A stretch of 64,000 nt of DNA from Donghicola mangrovi (GTDB lineage: Bacteria > Pseudomonadota > Alphaproteobacteria > Rhodobacterales > Rhodobacteraceae). The stretch is from the NCBI RefSeq assembly GCF_013377535.1, contig NZ_JABCJE010000002.1, positions 620,001 through 684,000 on the forward strand, written 5' to 3'. The notes below the pieces were generated by a model. The model was not told where the DNA came from, searched no databases, and worked only from the letters and a program-made list of their open reading frames with translations. Shown here in pieces: positions 40,627 to 49,361 of the stretch. The translations under genes were made by a program, and so were the position numbers. Position 1 is the stretch's first letter; every line of letters begins with the position of its first letter.

Positions 40627-42276
40627 TTACTGACAGGTAAAGCTGGAGGCCGACTTGGGGTCGGTTCCGGTATAGTGGGCGGTTTGCGGCGCGGGGCACA
40701 GGACAGTCTCTTCGCCCTTCAGGGTCTCGGGGACTTCTTCGTTGCCGTCGCGGGCGCGTGCGGGGATGGCTTCGGGGGCGGTGCCGTTTTCAACCCAGTC
40801 CACCAGCGCGGTGAACAGATCGAAATCCTCAGCGCCCGGGCCGCCAGAGCAGTGGCTCATGGCCGGAACGGGGTAGAAACGGGCGAAGTCTGCCGCCTTG
40901 CCACCGTTGTTCGCGTCCAGTTTGCCGTACCAGTTCGCGGTGTCATTGACCGAGAAGACCGCATCGCTGACCCCGTGGAACACCAGCATCTTGCCACCCG
41001 CATCGCGGAACTGCGCCAGTTCGGGGTTGTCCGAACCCGGAGGGGTCATGACCTCCATCGCGCTTTCGGGGAACTCGGCGGTGGTGGCATAGATGTCCCC
41101 TGCCCGCGCCTTCAGGTCAAAGCCCATCAGGAACTGTTCCAGCGCCTCGGGCGAGCCTTCGACATCGGTGGGGGGCGTGGTGAACACCTGCGCCAGCGAG
41201 CCAGAGCCCATCACGCCGATGATCGGACGGTTGCCCCACGGCGGGATCGGGCTTTCCAGTTTCCAGAAGCGCCAGTTGCCGCCCTCGATCCCCGTATCCC
41301 ACGGCCAATCAGAGTAGAGCTGTTCGCCATTCGCGCCCTTGGGGCCGGCGTGAATGTTTTGCAGAACGGTGACTTGGGCCTCGGTCAGACACGCGCTGTT
41401 CTGGCCTTCGGCGCATTGCAGGGTGGTCACGTCGAACGCGTCCTGACAGGCGGCGGAGTTCTGAACCAGACCGTCCTCCAGACCGTCCAGTGCGTCACAC
41501 GCCGCGCGGACGCCGTTGCCAACCAGCTTCAGGTCATCGGGCGTAAACGCAGTTTTCAGCGCGCCATTGATCGACATGAAGTTCTGCACATCATGGGCGT
41601 GTTGCAGCGCGGCCTTGGGCAGGTTGAACCCCGGCGCACCGATCAGCAACCCGTCAAACGCCTCGGGCATCCGAGAGGCCGCGACCATCGCGTGACGCCC
41701 ACCGTTCGAGCACCCCACGCCATAAGCGTGGTCGATATCCGCGCCATAGAAGGCCTGCACCGCCTGACGCGCCACCGGGTCCAGTGTTGCCACGGCCTTG
41801 TAGCCGTACATCTGGCGCGCCTCGAAATCGAAGCCGAAGTTTGCGCCGCCAGCCAGTCCCTTATCGGGGTTCGCTTTGCCATCATGGCCCGCGTCCGAGG
41901 ACACCACCGCATAGCCGCGCGCCAAGGGCGTGTCGCTGCCAGTGCCGGACTTCAGACCACCGGTTGCGGCTTTGACTTCACCATCGTTGCCGCCATTGAA
42001 CTGGTGCACGTAGTCACCGTTCCAGTCCTCGGGCAGGTTCAGCTCGAACGACAGCGCATAGGGCTTGCCGTCCATGCCCGTGCGCTCCGCCATCACGCCG
42101 CGCACGCGGCAAGCGTTCACGGGGCTTTCCTCGCCCGCGGGGACAGCGGCCACCTCGGTCAGGCGCACGCCGCTCAGGCCCAAGGCCTCGGCGGTTAGGC
42201 CATCGCAGGCCATCGGGGCGGCAATTGCCCCGGTCGAGACCAGCGAAGTGGTCAGACCCAGAAGTACTTTCTTCAT
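40627..42276 (-). CDS. tannase/feruloyl esterase-family secreted hydrolase
   Basis: The 549-residue precursor has a signal peptide (MKKVLLGLTTSLVSTGAIAA) and the alpha/beta-hydrolase fold of the tannase family. The nucleophile Ser lies in GVGCSNGGRHAM, flanked by VVSSDAGHDG, and the acid/His are near GKMLVFHGVSDAVF and PAMSHCSGGPGA. Such enzymes release ferulate, p-coumarate or gallate from esters. In the periplasm it would provide free hydroxycinnamates to the TRAP system. GGAGGAAACGCG precedes the ATG. Confidence 0.85.
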   Translation of the reverse strand: MKKVLLGLTTSLVSTGAIAAPMACDGLTAEALGLSGVRLTEVAAVPAGEESPVNACRVRGVMAERTGMDGKPYALSFELNLPEDWNGDYVHQFNGGNDGEVKAATGGLKSGTGSDTPLARGYAVVSSDAGHDGKANPDKGLAGGANFGFDFEARQMYGYKAVATLDPVARQAVQAFYGADIDHAYGVGCSNGGRHAMVAASRMPEAFDGLLIGAPGFNLPKAALQHAHDVQNFMSINGALKTAFTPDDLKLVGNGVRAACDALDGLEDGLVQNSAACQDAFDVTTLQCAEGQNSACLTEAQVTVLQNIHAGPKGANGEQLYSDWPWDTGIEGGNWRFWKLESPIPPWGNRPIIGVMGSGSLAQVFTTPPTDVEGSPEALEQFLMGFDLKARAGDIYATTAEFPESAMEVMTPPGSDNPELAQFRDAGGKMLVFHGVSDAVFSVNDTANWYGKLDANNGGKAADFARFYPVPAMSHCSGGPGAEDFDLFTALVDWVENGTAPEAIPARARDGNEEVPETLKGEETVLCPAPQTAHYTGTDPKSASSFTCQ

Positions 42277-42304
42277 ATCGCGTTTCCTCCAATAAACTCC
42301 TGTT

Positions 42305-42332
42305 CGCAGCAGGGCTCCTCTTCCCCGCTGCG
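42305..42332 (-). promoter_or_regulatory. leader hairpin before the esterase gene, loop AAGAGGAG
   Basis: On the sense strand a 10-bp stem (one G-U) carries the loop AAGAGGAG, 28 nt before the esterase ATG. A 12-bp palindrome CCCCTATAGGGG (42346-42357) precedes it directly after the amidohydrolase stop. Confidence 0.55.
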
Positions 42333-42364
42333 GTCAGGCACACATCCCCTATAGGGGAGTTTCG

Positions 42365-43237
42365 TCAGGACACGCCGAGCAGGCGCATCGCGTTTTCTTT
42401 CAGGATCAGCGGACGAACCTCGTCCTTGAAGTTCTGCTTGTCGAAGGCATCCAGCCACTTCTCCGGTGCGATCATCGGCCAATCCGACCCGAACAGCATC
42501 TTCTTCTTCAGAAGCGTGTTCGAATAGCGGATCAGGATCTCGGGGAAGTACTTCGGCGACCAGCCAGACAGGTCGATGTAAACGTTTGGCTTGTGGGTCG
42601 CGACCGACAGCGCCTCTTCCTGCCAAGGAAAGGACGGGTGCGCCAGAATGATCGGCATATCGGGGAAATCCACGGCCAGATCGTCGATATACATCGGGTT
42701 GGAATACTTCAGCCGCATCCCGTTGCCGCCCTTCATGCCGCTGCCAACGCCGGTCTGGCCGGTGTGGAACAGGGCGGGCTTGCCGGTTTCCGCGATCGCC
42801 TCATAGAGGTCATAGGCCATCCGGTCGTTGGGATAGAACCCCTGCATGGTCGGGTGGAATTTGAAGCCCTGCACGCCGTAGTTCGCCACCAGATCGCGGG
42901 CCTCGCGGGCCCCCAGCTTGCCCTTGTGGGGGTCGATGCTGGCAAACGGAATCAGGATGTCGTCTTCTTTGGCGCAAGCCTCGGCGACCTCGTAGTTGCT
43001 GTAGCGGCGGTAGCCGGTCTCGCGTTCGGCATCCACGGGAAAGATCACCGCTGCGATATTCTTCTCGCGGTAGTGGGCTGCGGTTTCGGGAATGGTCGGC
43101 GGGTGGCTCCACGGGGCGCCAAAGTATTTGGCCATGGCGCTTTGCAGATCATCGTAACCGTCATCGGCGTGACAGCCGCAGCTTTCCTCGGCGTGGGTGT
43201 GGAAATCGATCGCGCGGACTTTGGAGAAATCTACCAT
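42365..43237 (-). CDS. amidohydrolase-2-family protein, likely aryl-beta-ketoacyl-CoA hydrolase
   Basis: The 290-residue metal-dependent TIM barrel has the HxH motif in AIDFHTHAEESCGCHADDG, His in FKFHPTM, ALFHTGQ and LAHPSF, and the Asp in LFGSDWPM. In actinobacterial p-hydroxycinnamate clusters a related amidohydrolase (CouO/PhdC type) splits the beta-ketoacyl-CoA to the benzoate and acetyl-CoA, replacing a thiolase. The neighbouring ligase, hydratase and dehydrogenase genes support the same role. Other family members are decarboxylases, so activity needs a test. It starts 9 nt after the ligase stop. Confidence 0.8.
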   Translation of the reverse strand: MVDFSKVRAIDFHTHAEESCGCHADDGYDDLQSAMAKYFGAPWSHPPTIPETAAHYREKNIAAVIFPVDAERETGYRRYSNYEVAEACAKEDDILIPFASIDPHKGKLGAREARDLVANYGVQGFKFHPTMQGFYPNDRMAYDLYEAIAETGKPALFHTGQTGVGSGMKGGNGMRLKYSNPMYIDDLAVDFPDMPIILAHPSFPWQEEALSVATHKPNVYIDLSGWSPKYFPEILIRYSNTLLKKKMLFGSDWPMIAPEKWLDAFDKQNFKDEVRPLILKENAMRLLGVS

Positions 43238-43246
43238 TGTGTCACC

Positions 43247-45061
43247 TCACACCCGGATCAGCGCCGGGTCTTCGTTATCGTAGAGCCGCTCGAGCAGGTC
43301 GGCGCGGCGGGTAATGATCTTGCGGACGTTCAGGCTGCCCTTGTCCGTAATCTCGTGGTCTTTGACCGAGGGCGGTTCGGACAGGATAATGGCACGGCTG
43401 ATCCGCTTTGCCGAGCCAGTGGCATTGTGGGCCATGTCGCGCAGGCGCTCTTCGAGTTCCGCCTGTAGGATCGGGTCGATGACCGCCCCTTCGGAGGTGT
43501 TGTCGCCATGAACATGGTCGGGACGCGGGAAGATGAACAGGCCGATCTGGTCGCGGTCATGACCGCAGATCACAACGTCCTGCACCAGACCGCGCAGACC
43601 TTCCAACGCCTCAAGACGCAGTTTGCCCGCCTGAACCCAAGTGCCGGTCAGCAGTTTGAAATCCTCGGACACGCGGCCATCAAAGGTCAGGCCCCGCTCG
43701 GCATCATCGTTGTTCACGAAACGCACGGCGTCGCCGGTGATCAGGAAGCCTTCTTCGTCAAAGGCTTCGGCGGACTTCTTCTCGTCGCCCCAGTAGCCGG
43801 TCATCACATTCGGGCCTTTGACGCGCAGCTCGCAGCGCATCTCGTCGTCGGGCATCAGTTTGACGACCGTTTCAGGCAGAGGCACACCGATCACGCCAGA
43901 GCGACCGATGGGTTCGTGAACCATGATCGTCGCGGGGGCGGTTTCGGTCATGCCCCAGCTGGAAATCATCAGCGGCAGGCGGCCACGGACTTCCATCGCC
44001 ATCTCTTCGAGACGGGTCCAGACGTCTTGGGGCAGCGAGGCACCGGCATAGAAGATCAGGTCCAGATCGCGGAAATACGCTTGGCGCAGCTCCAGATTGG
44101 TTTCCATCTCGTGGACCAGCATCGCGAACCCGACGGGCACGTTGAAAGACAGCGTGCCGGGCTTGTCGATGATGTTCTGGACGGTGTGCTTGAAGCCCGA
44201 CTTGGTGGGCTTGCCGTTGTCCACATACAGGCTGCCGCCGTTCGCCAGCATCATATACGCGTTGTGCGAGCCGCCGAACACGTGGTTCCAAGGCAGCCAG
44301 TCGGTGATGCTGGGGGCCTTTTCCTTGAGGAAGGGCATGACCGAGGCCATCTGCGCCTGGTTCGCACACATCATGCGCTGGGTGGTCAGCACGCCCTTGG
44401 GGTCCGAAGACGAGCCAGAGGTGAACAAGATTTTCGCCAGCGTATCGGGGCCAACGGCTGCATGCACCGCGTCCAGATCAACGCTGTCATCACCCGCCAG
44501 AAGATCGGCAAAGGGGGTCACGGCGACAGGTGCGCCTTCGGTGGCAGAGGCCACGATTTCCACGTCCGCCAGTTCGGGACGCTTCAGCGCCTCAGCGTAG
44601 CGGCCCGCGTCATCGACGAAGGCCATCGCAGGTTTGACCTTGTTCAGGACATAGACCAGACGAGCGTGCGCCTCGGGGATGAGCGAATACTGCTCGGCCA
44701 GCGGCACGGTCGGAACGCCGGCCCACTGCGCCCCCAAGGACAGCAGCGCGTGGTCCACACCGTTGCCCGACATGATCACGATGGGGGTCTCTTGGCCCAG
44801 ACCGCGCGCGGCCAGCGAAGAGGCAATCGCTTTGACCTGATCCAGCAGCGCGGCGTAAGTGATTTCGCGCCAGCCGTCCCCTGCCCGCTCGGCGATGTAG
44901 ACCTGATCGGGGGTCTCGGCGGCCCACTTTTCGATCCAGACGCCGGTGTGATCGACGATGGGATCGCAGGCCACGTTAGAGCGCATTTCGATAATGCTGT
45001 CGCGACGCTCGAGCCGGACAGAGTGCGGGACCATGGTCAGTCCCGTAATCTCGTTTTTCAT
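43247..45061 (-). CDS. fcs: feruloyl-CoA synthetase (hydroxycinnamate-CoA ligase)
   Basis: The 604-residue adenylate-forming ligase has the ATP loop LFTSGSSSDPKGVL, then SSWGMTETAPA, FLITGDAVRF and the Fcs-specific FKLLTGTWVQAGKLRLEAL. The C-terminal catalytic Lys region (DKGSLNVRKI) is present. It activates ferulate, p-coumarate or caffeate to the CoA thioester in the cytoplasm. GGAGGGGGAATT precedes the ATG. The gene lies between the MarR regulator and amidohydrolase genes in one operon. Confidence 0.88.
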   Translation of the reverse strand: MKNEITGLTMVPHSVRLERRDSIIEMRSNVACDPIVDHTGVWIEKWAAETPDQVYIAERAGDGWREITYAALLDQVKAIASSLAARGLGQETPIVIMSGNGVDHALLSLGAQWAGVPTVPLAEQYSLIPEAHARLVYVLNKVKPAMAFVDDAGRYAEALKRPELADVEIVASATEGAPVAVTPFADLLAGDDSVDLDAVHAAVGPDTLAKILFTSGSSSDPKGVLTTQRMMCANQAQMASVMPFLKEKAPSITDWLPWNHVFGGSHNAYMMLANGGSLYVDNGKPTKSGFKHTVQNIIDKPGTLSFNVPVGFAMLVHEMETNLELRQAYFRDLDLIFYAGASLPQDVWTRLEEMAMEVRGRLPLMISSWGMTETAPATIMVHEPIGRSGVIGVPLPETVVKLMPDDEMRCELRVKGPNVMTGYWGDEKKSAEAFDEEGFLITGDAVRFVNNDDAERGLTFDGRVSEDFKLLTGTWVQAGKLRLEALEGLRGLVQDVVICGHDRDQIGLFIFPRPDHVHGDNTSEGAVIDPILQAELEERLRDMAHNATGSAKRISRAIILSEPPSVKDHEITDKGSLNVRKIITRRADLLERLYDNEDPALIRV

Positions 45062-45087
45062 AATTCCCCCTCCGGGCCCTCCCGCCC

Positions 45088-45567
45088 TTAGTCGGATGAT
45101 CCAGCGGTGCCAATGCGCCGCAACATATCGTAAAGAGCGGTCTGCTCTTCTTCGCTCAGGGCGGACAGCAGCGCGCGTTCATGCGCCTGGACTGCTGCCT
45201 CGGCCTTTTTCCATAATTTCTGCCCTGCCAATGTCGCCCGCAGGGCATAAGAGCGGCGGTCCCCTTCGACGCGGTTGCGCCCGATGAGATCCGCATTTTC
45301 CAGCTCGTCCACGATCACCACCGTCCCCGAGCGTTCGATGCGCAGCGCCTGCGCCAGCTGGGTCTGGGTGATGTCGGGATTTTCGTTGATGACGGCGAGC
45401 GCCGAGAACGTCGCAACCCGCAGGCCAAGGGGTTCGATGGTACGGATCATGTCCTCGCGGATCAGCAGATAGTTCTGCTTCATGCTGTACCCGATGAACT
45501 GCCGCAGACTACGGTCCGAAGGGATCGCCTCTGCCACTGCCTGTTTGCGCGCAACTCTCGCCATCAT
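45088..45567 (-). CDS. MarR-family transcriptional regulator
   Basis: The 159-residue MarR protein has the winged-helix region TQTQLAQALRIERSGTVVIVDELENADLIGRNRVEGDRRSYAL (about residues 65-110) flanked by dimer helices. MarR repressors of hydroxycinnamate genes (CouR/FerC type) respond to the CoA thioester. Its position directly before fcs suggests the same control. Two adjacent ATGs (45567, 45564) follow AGGAG; the first is used here. Confidence 0.87.
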   Translation of the reverse strand: MMARVARKQAVAEAIPSDRSLRQFIGYSMKQNYLLIREDMIRTIEPLGLRVATFSALAVINENPDITQTQLAQALRIERSGTVVIVDELENADLIGRNRVEGDRRSYALRATLAGQKLWKKAEAAVQAHERALLSALSEEEQTALYDMLRRIGTAGSSD

Positions 45568-45580
45568 CGTTCTCCTTGTC

Positions 45581-46903
45581 TTAACCGGCCACCACACCGA
45601 CCAGCCAGTAGCTGAGCACGGGGAAGCTGACCAGTAGAGCGATCCGGCAGAACTCGGCGCAGATAAAGGGCGTCGTTCCACGGAAGATCTGACTGGTGGG
45701 GATGTCCTTGGCCATCGCAGAGATGACGAACAGGTTCATACCCACGGGCGGTGTGATCAGGCCCATCTCGACGACCACCAGCGTGATGATCCCGAACCAC
45801 ATGGCCTGCTGTTCCGGCATCAGTCCGAAATCCAGCGCCATCACGGTCGGAAAGAACACCGGCACGGTCAAGAGGATCATCGACAAGCTGTCCATGACGC
45901 AGCCCATGATCAGATAGAACACAATCATCCCCAGCATCACAGTCATCGGCGCGATATCCGCATTGCGGAAGAAATCGGCCACTTCGGCAGGCATCTGGCT
46001 TAGGGCGAGTGCCACGTTGAAGATGTCCGCGCCGAACACGATCGCAAAGATCATCGCGGTCGAGCCTGCGGTGTCGATCAGACAGTCCATCAACTCGCTG
46101 AACTTGAGCCCCGCTTTGAACAGACCCACCGCCAGCGTCATCACCACACCCACCGAGGCGCCCTCGGCCGGAGTGAAGAAGCCGCCATAGATGCCCCCCA
46201 GAACCACCACGAAGATCGCAATCACGTGCCAGATGTCCTTGAGAGACCGCAGGCGGGTTGCCAAATCGGCTTTCTCGTGGGTCGGGCCTTCTTCGGGATA
46301 CAGGCGCACATACACCATGATCGCGATAAAGAACCCGCAGACCGCCAGAATGCCCGGAATGGTCGCCGCTAGGAACAGTTTGACGATGTTCTGCTCGGTC
46401 AGAAGCGCGTAGATGATCAGAACCACCGACGGCGGGATCAGAATACCCAAGGTGCCCCCAGCCGCCAGCGACCCCGAGGACAGCGCCCCCGAATAGCCGT
46501 GCTTGCGCATTTCCGGCAGAGCGACCTTGGCCATGGTCGAGGCTGTCGCCAGCGACGAGCCAGAGATCGAGCCGAACATCGCACAGCCCGCCACAGCCGC
46601 CATCGCCAGACCGCCGCGCTTGTGACCGATCCAGGCGTTTGACGCTTGGAAGATCGCGCCCGAAATCCCGGTGCGGGTGGCCAGATGGCCCATCAGGATG
46701 AACAGCGGCACGATGGCCAGTTCATAGGACATGAACTTGTCCACCCAAGCGGTGTTGAAATACGCCATCAAGGCATAGGGACTGGCCAGAAACGAATAGC
46801 CCACCGCCCCCACAACGCCCATCGCCAGCGCAATCGGCATCCGGATAAAGATCGCCAACAGCAGGACGACGACCATGATCGTTGCAATAAGTGTCGGGTC
46901 CAT
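45581..46903 (-). CDS. dctM: TRAP transporter large permease (DctM)
   Basis: The 440-residue polytopic protein has the normal DctM length and motifs: FGSISGSSLATASTMAKVALPEM, LAAGGTLGILIPPSVVLIIY, GFFTPAEGASVGV and the final EMGLITPPVGMNLF. With the two genes before it, it forms a complete TRAP system. Genomic context suggests a hydroxycinnamate or related aromatic acid as substrate. Its ATG shares a base with the dctQ stop. Confidence 0.92.
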   Translation of the reverse strand: MDPTLIATIMVVVLLLAIFIRMPIALAMGVVGAVGYSFLASPYALMAYFNTAWVDKFMSYELAIVPLFILMGHLATRTGISGAIFQASNAWIGHKRGGLAMAAVAGCAMFGSISGSSLATASTMAKVALPEMRKHGYSGALSSGSLAAGGTLGILIPPSVVLIIYALLTEQNIVKLFLAATIPGILAVCGFFIAIMVYVRLYPEEGPTHEKADLATRLRSLKDIWHVIAIFVVVLGGIYGGFFTPAEGASVGVVMTLAVGLFKAGLKFSELMDCLIDTAGSTAMIFAIVFGADIFNVALALSQMPAEVADFFRNADIAPMTVMLGMIVFYLIMGCVMDSLSMILLTVPVFFPTVMALDFGLMPEQQAMWFGIITLVVVEMGLITPPVGMNLFVISAMAKDIPTSQIFRGTTPFICAEFCRIALLVSFPVLSYWLVGVVAG

Positions 46904-47448
46904 TACGCGCTCTCCATTCCGCGCAGCGAGGTGAAGATCATCGGCAGGCTCATGGCCAGCGCGACAACCGCGGACAGCGCAGTACCAAAGACCGCAGGCA
47001 CATAGGCCCACCAGATCGGTGCACGCAGCAGCATGGATTTGTCACCATAGCCGCGGATTTCCTCTAGGCCGATCGACAGACGCCAGCACAAGAGCGCCCA
47101 CACCACGGCAAAGATCAGCGTCCAGATCCCGTCCAGACGGCGCTGCGCCCGAAAGGGCATCCAAGCCGTGAACAGGTCCACCATCACATGGCCTTTGTTC
47201 AATTGGCAGAGCGGCAGGAAAAGCGACGCACAGGCGGCGCAGACCAGTTCCACCAGTTCGAAGTCTCCGCGGACACCGCCAAGACCAAGGTTCCGAAGAA
47301 CAACCGAGACCGTCACAAGGATCGCCGCGCCAAAGATCACCAGCCCGCCGAAACCGGCAGAGACAACGCAGATCGGTCGCAGGATCTTGAACAGGGGGCC
47401 GTTCACCCCCTGCCAGTCATTGTGTTCGCTTTCCAGCCGCTCGGCCAT
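46903..47448 (-). CDS. dctQ: TRAP transporter small permease (DctQ)
   Basis: The 181-residue protein has four hydrophobic helices and the DctQ stretch ELVELVCAACASLFLPLCQLNKGHVMVDL. This is the usual short form, unlike the long DctQ at 6027. It starts 1 nt after the dctP stop and is translationally coupled to dctM. Confidence 0.88.
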   Translation of the reverse strand: MAERLESEHNDWQGVNGPLFKILRPICVVSAGFGGLVIFGAAILVTVSVVLRNLGLGGVRGDFELVELVCAACASLFLPLCQLNKGHVMVDLFTAWMPFRAQRRLDGIWTLIFAVVWALLCWRLSIGLEEIRGYGDKSMLLRAPIWWAYVPAVFGTALSAVVALAMSLPMIFTSLRGMESA

Positions 47449-47449
47449 A

Positions 47450-48487
47450 TCAGGCGTCCAGCAGCTCGTTGGCGCGGGCCAGAATGGCGGCGCCGTCCAG
47501 ACCACGATCGTTCAGCTTTTGCACCCAAGCGTCGTGGATCGGCATTGCCAGTTCCTGCCATTCGGCGATGGTCTCGGCGGGGATTTCCGCGATGGTGTTG
47601 CCCTGCTTTTCAACGACCGATTTGCCAAAGGCCTCGAATTCGTCGAACTGCTTGCCGATGCGCTGGGACAGAGCCATGCCCGAGTGATCGTCGATCACTT
47701 TTTTCACGTCATCCGACATGCCGTCATAGGCGCGCTGGTTCATGATCAGAGCAAAGGTGTTGCAGTAGAGGCCACGTGCGCCCGCCGCCGGAGCCGAGGT
47801 AAAGCTGGTCAGTTCCTGCAGTTTGAACGCAGGCACAACCTCGTAGGGCAGACAGCAGCCGTCGATCACGCCGTTCGACAGACCAACAACCATCTCGGTG
47901 ACGGGGAAGAAGACAACCTCGGCCCCCAGTTTGGTCAGCATCTCGCCGGTGGCCTGGTTGGGCGCGCGCAGCTTCAGACCTTTCAGGTCAGCGGTGCTGG
48001 TGACGGGGGCGTTGCGGGTGTGCAGTTTGCCGCCATCGTGGGTGTGGAAGGCCAGCGTTTTCATGCCGCTGTATTCACCTTCGCCGAACTCGTCCATCAG
48101 GGTCTGCATCGCAACCGAGGTCTTCTCGGCGTTGGTCACCATGAAGGGCAGCGCCATGGTTTCCGCTACGGGGAAACGATCGGGGGTGTAAACAGGCAGG
48201 GTCCATGCGATGTCGCAGATGCCCTGACGGGTCTGGTCTGCCAGCTGCGGCGGCTTGCCACCCAGCTGCATCGAGGGGAACATCTGCACGTCGATCGCGC
48301 CGTTCGACGCTTCTTTCAGCTCTGCCGCCCAAGGTTCAAAGAATTTGGTCTGCATGGGCGCGACGCCGGGCAGGAAGTGGTGCAGACGCAGGGTAACTTC
48401 GGCTGCGTTCGCGCGTTTCATCAGTGCGGGGGTCGCCAGTGCGGCACCCATGGCTGCCATCATGCTGCGGCGGGTAAAGGTCGTCAT
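47450..48487 (-). CDS. dctP: TRAP transporter substrate-binding protein (DctP)
   Basis: The 345-residue precursor has a twin-arginine-like signal (TFTRRSMMAAMGAALATPALM), so it may be exported folded by Tat. The DctP fold follows, with LKGLKLRAPNQATGEMLTKLG (binding Arg) and GLSNGVIDGCCLPYE. Two adjacent Cys (GVIDGCC) near the ligand site are unusual. It starts at 48487 with GGGAGG upstream. It is predicted to bind an aromatic acid from the cluster context. Confidence 0.9.
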   Translation of the reverse strand: MTTFTRRSMMAAMGAALATPALMKRANAAEVTLRLHHFLPGVAPMQTKFFEPWAAELKEASNGAIDVQMFPSMQLGGKPPQLADQTRQGICDIAWTLPVYTPDRFPVAETMALPFMVTNAEKTSVAMQTLMDEFGEGEYSGMKTLAFHTHDGGKLHTRNAPVTSTADLKGLKLRAPNQATGEMLTKLGAEVVFFPVTEMVVGLSNGVIDGCCLPYEVVPAFKLQELTSFTSAPAAGARGLYCNTFALIMNQRAYDGMSDDVKKVIDDHSGMALSQRIGKQFDEFEAFGKSVVEKQGNTIAEIPAETIAEWQELAMPIHDAWVQKLNDRGLDGAAILARANELLDA

Positions 48488-48532
48488 TCTCAGGGCCTCC
48501 CTATCGTCCTGTGGGTCGAATGAAATCTGTGT

Positions 48533-48559
48533 GTCCGCCCCCTCCTCTTTGGGGCGGAC
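48533..48559 (-). promoter_or_regulatory. leader hairpin before dctP, loop AAAGAGGAG
   Basis: On the sense strand a perfect 9-bp GC stem (GTCCGCCCC/GGGGCGGAC) has the loop AAAGAGGAG. It lies between the crotonase stop and dctP start. No U-run follows, so it is not a normal terminator; it may act in processing, stability or translation. Confidence 0.6.
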
Positions 48560-48572
48560 GAATGGCATACGC

Positions 48573-49346
48573 CTAGCGGAAAACCGGCGGGCGTTTCTCG
48601 AGGAAGGCCTTCAGGCCCTCTTCGGCGTCTGCGCTGGTCTGGGACACAGCCGCGCAAAGGCTTTCGGTGAACAGGCCATCCGCTTTGGACATATCGCCGA
48701 TGCGGCTGATGGCGTTGATCATCATATAGTTAGACAGGCTTGCGTTTTTCGCGATCTTCGCGGCCAGCTTACGGGCCAGCGGCATCGCTTCGCCTTCGGC
48801 CACGGAATAGTGGGTCAGACCCAGCATCAGGCCTTCTTCGGCGTTGTACTTGCGGCCCGTCAGCATCATCTCGCACATGCGGTCGGCCCCAAGGATACGG
48901 CCCACGCGCACAGTCGCGCCGCCGCCCACAAAGATGCCGCGCATCCCTTCGGGCAGCTGGAAGATGGTGCTGGGTTCGGCGATGCGCACATGGGTGCTGG
49001 TCGCCATTTCCAGACCGCCACCGATCACCGCGCCGTACATCGCCGAGATCACGGGCAGACCGCTGAACTGGATCAGGTCCATCACGCGGTGCCAGTTGCG
49101 GCTGTGGCGCATGGTGCCTTCGGCGTTGCGGGCCACGTGCTCGGACAGATCGAGGCCCGAGCAATAGTGCCCTTCGGTCCCGGTCAGGATCACCACACGC
49201 ACCTCTTCGGGCGGGTTCGAGAAGAACGCGTCGATCGCGTCCAGCAGCTCGTCGCACATAGCGTTGCGCTTGCCGGGGCGGTTCATGGTCAGGGTCGCGA
49301 CAGGACCGTCGATTTCAACCAGCAGATAATCGGTGCTCTGGGACAT
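48573..49346 (-). CDS. enoyl-CoA hydratase/isomerase (crotonase) family protein
   Basis: The 257-residue crotonase has TMNRPGKRNAMCDELL, the oxyanion stretch GHYCSGLDLSEHV, the first Glu in YGAVIGGGLEMATS and LPEGMRGIFVGGGATVRV with the second acidic position. It probably hydrates the hydroxycinnamoyl-CoA double bond. It lacks the N-terminal pattern of feruloyl-CoA hydratase-lyase (Ech), so a plain hydratase fits better, matching the SDR and amidohydrolase. It lies 15 nt after the SDR stop. Confidence 0.85.
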   Translation of the reverse strand: MSQSTDYLLVEIDGPVATLTMNRPGKRNAMCDELLDAIDAFFSNPPEEVRVVILTGTEGHYCSGLDLSEHVARNAEGTMRHSRNWHRVMDLIQFSGLPVISAMYGAVIGGGLEMATSTHVRIAEPSTIFQLPEGMRGIFVGGGATVRVGRILGADRMCEMMLTGRKYNAEEGLMLGLTHYSVAEGEAMPLARKLAAKIAKNASLSNYMMINAISRIGDMSKADGLFTESLCAAVSQTSADAEEGLKAFLEKRPPVFR

Positions 49347-49361
49347 CGGAATTCTTTCTTC

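Noticed and set aside
48573-49346. Crotonase as feruloyl-CoA hydratase-lyase (Ech)
   Set aside because: The sequence lacks the typical Ech start and active-site wording, there is no vanillin dehydrogenase gene nearby, and the SDR plus amidohydrolase fit a hydratase role better.
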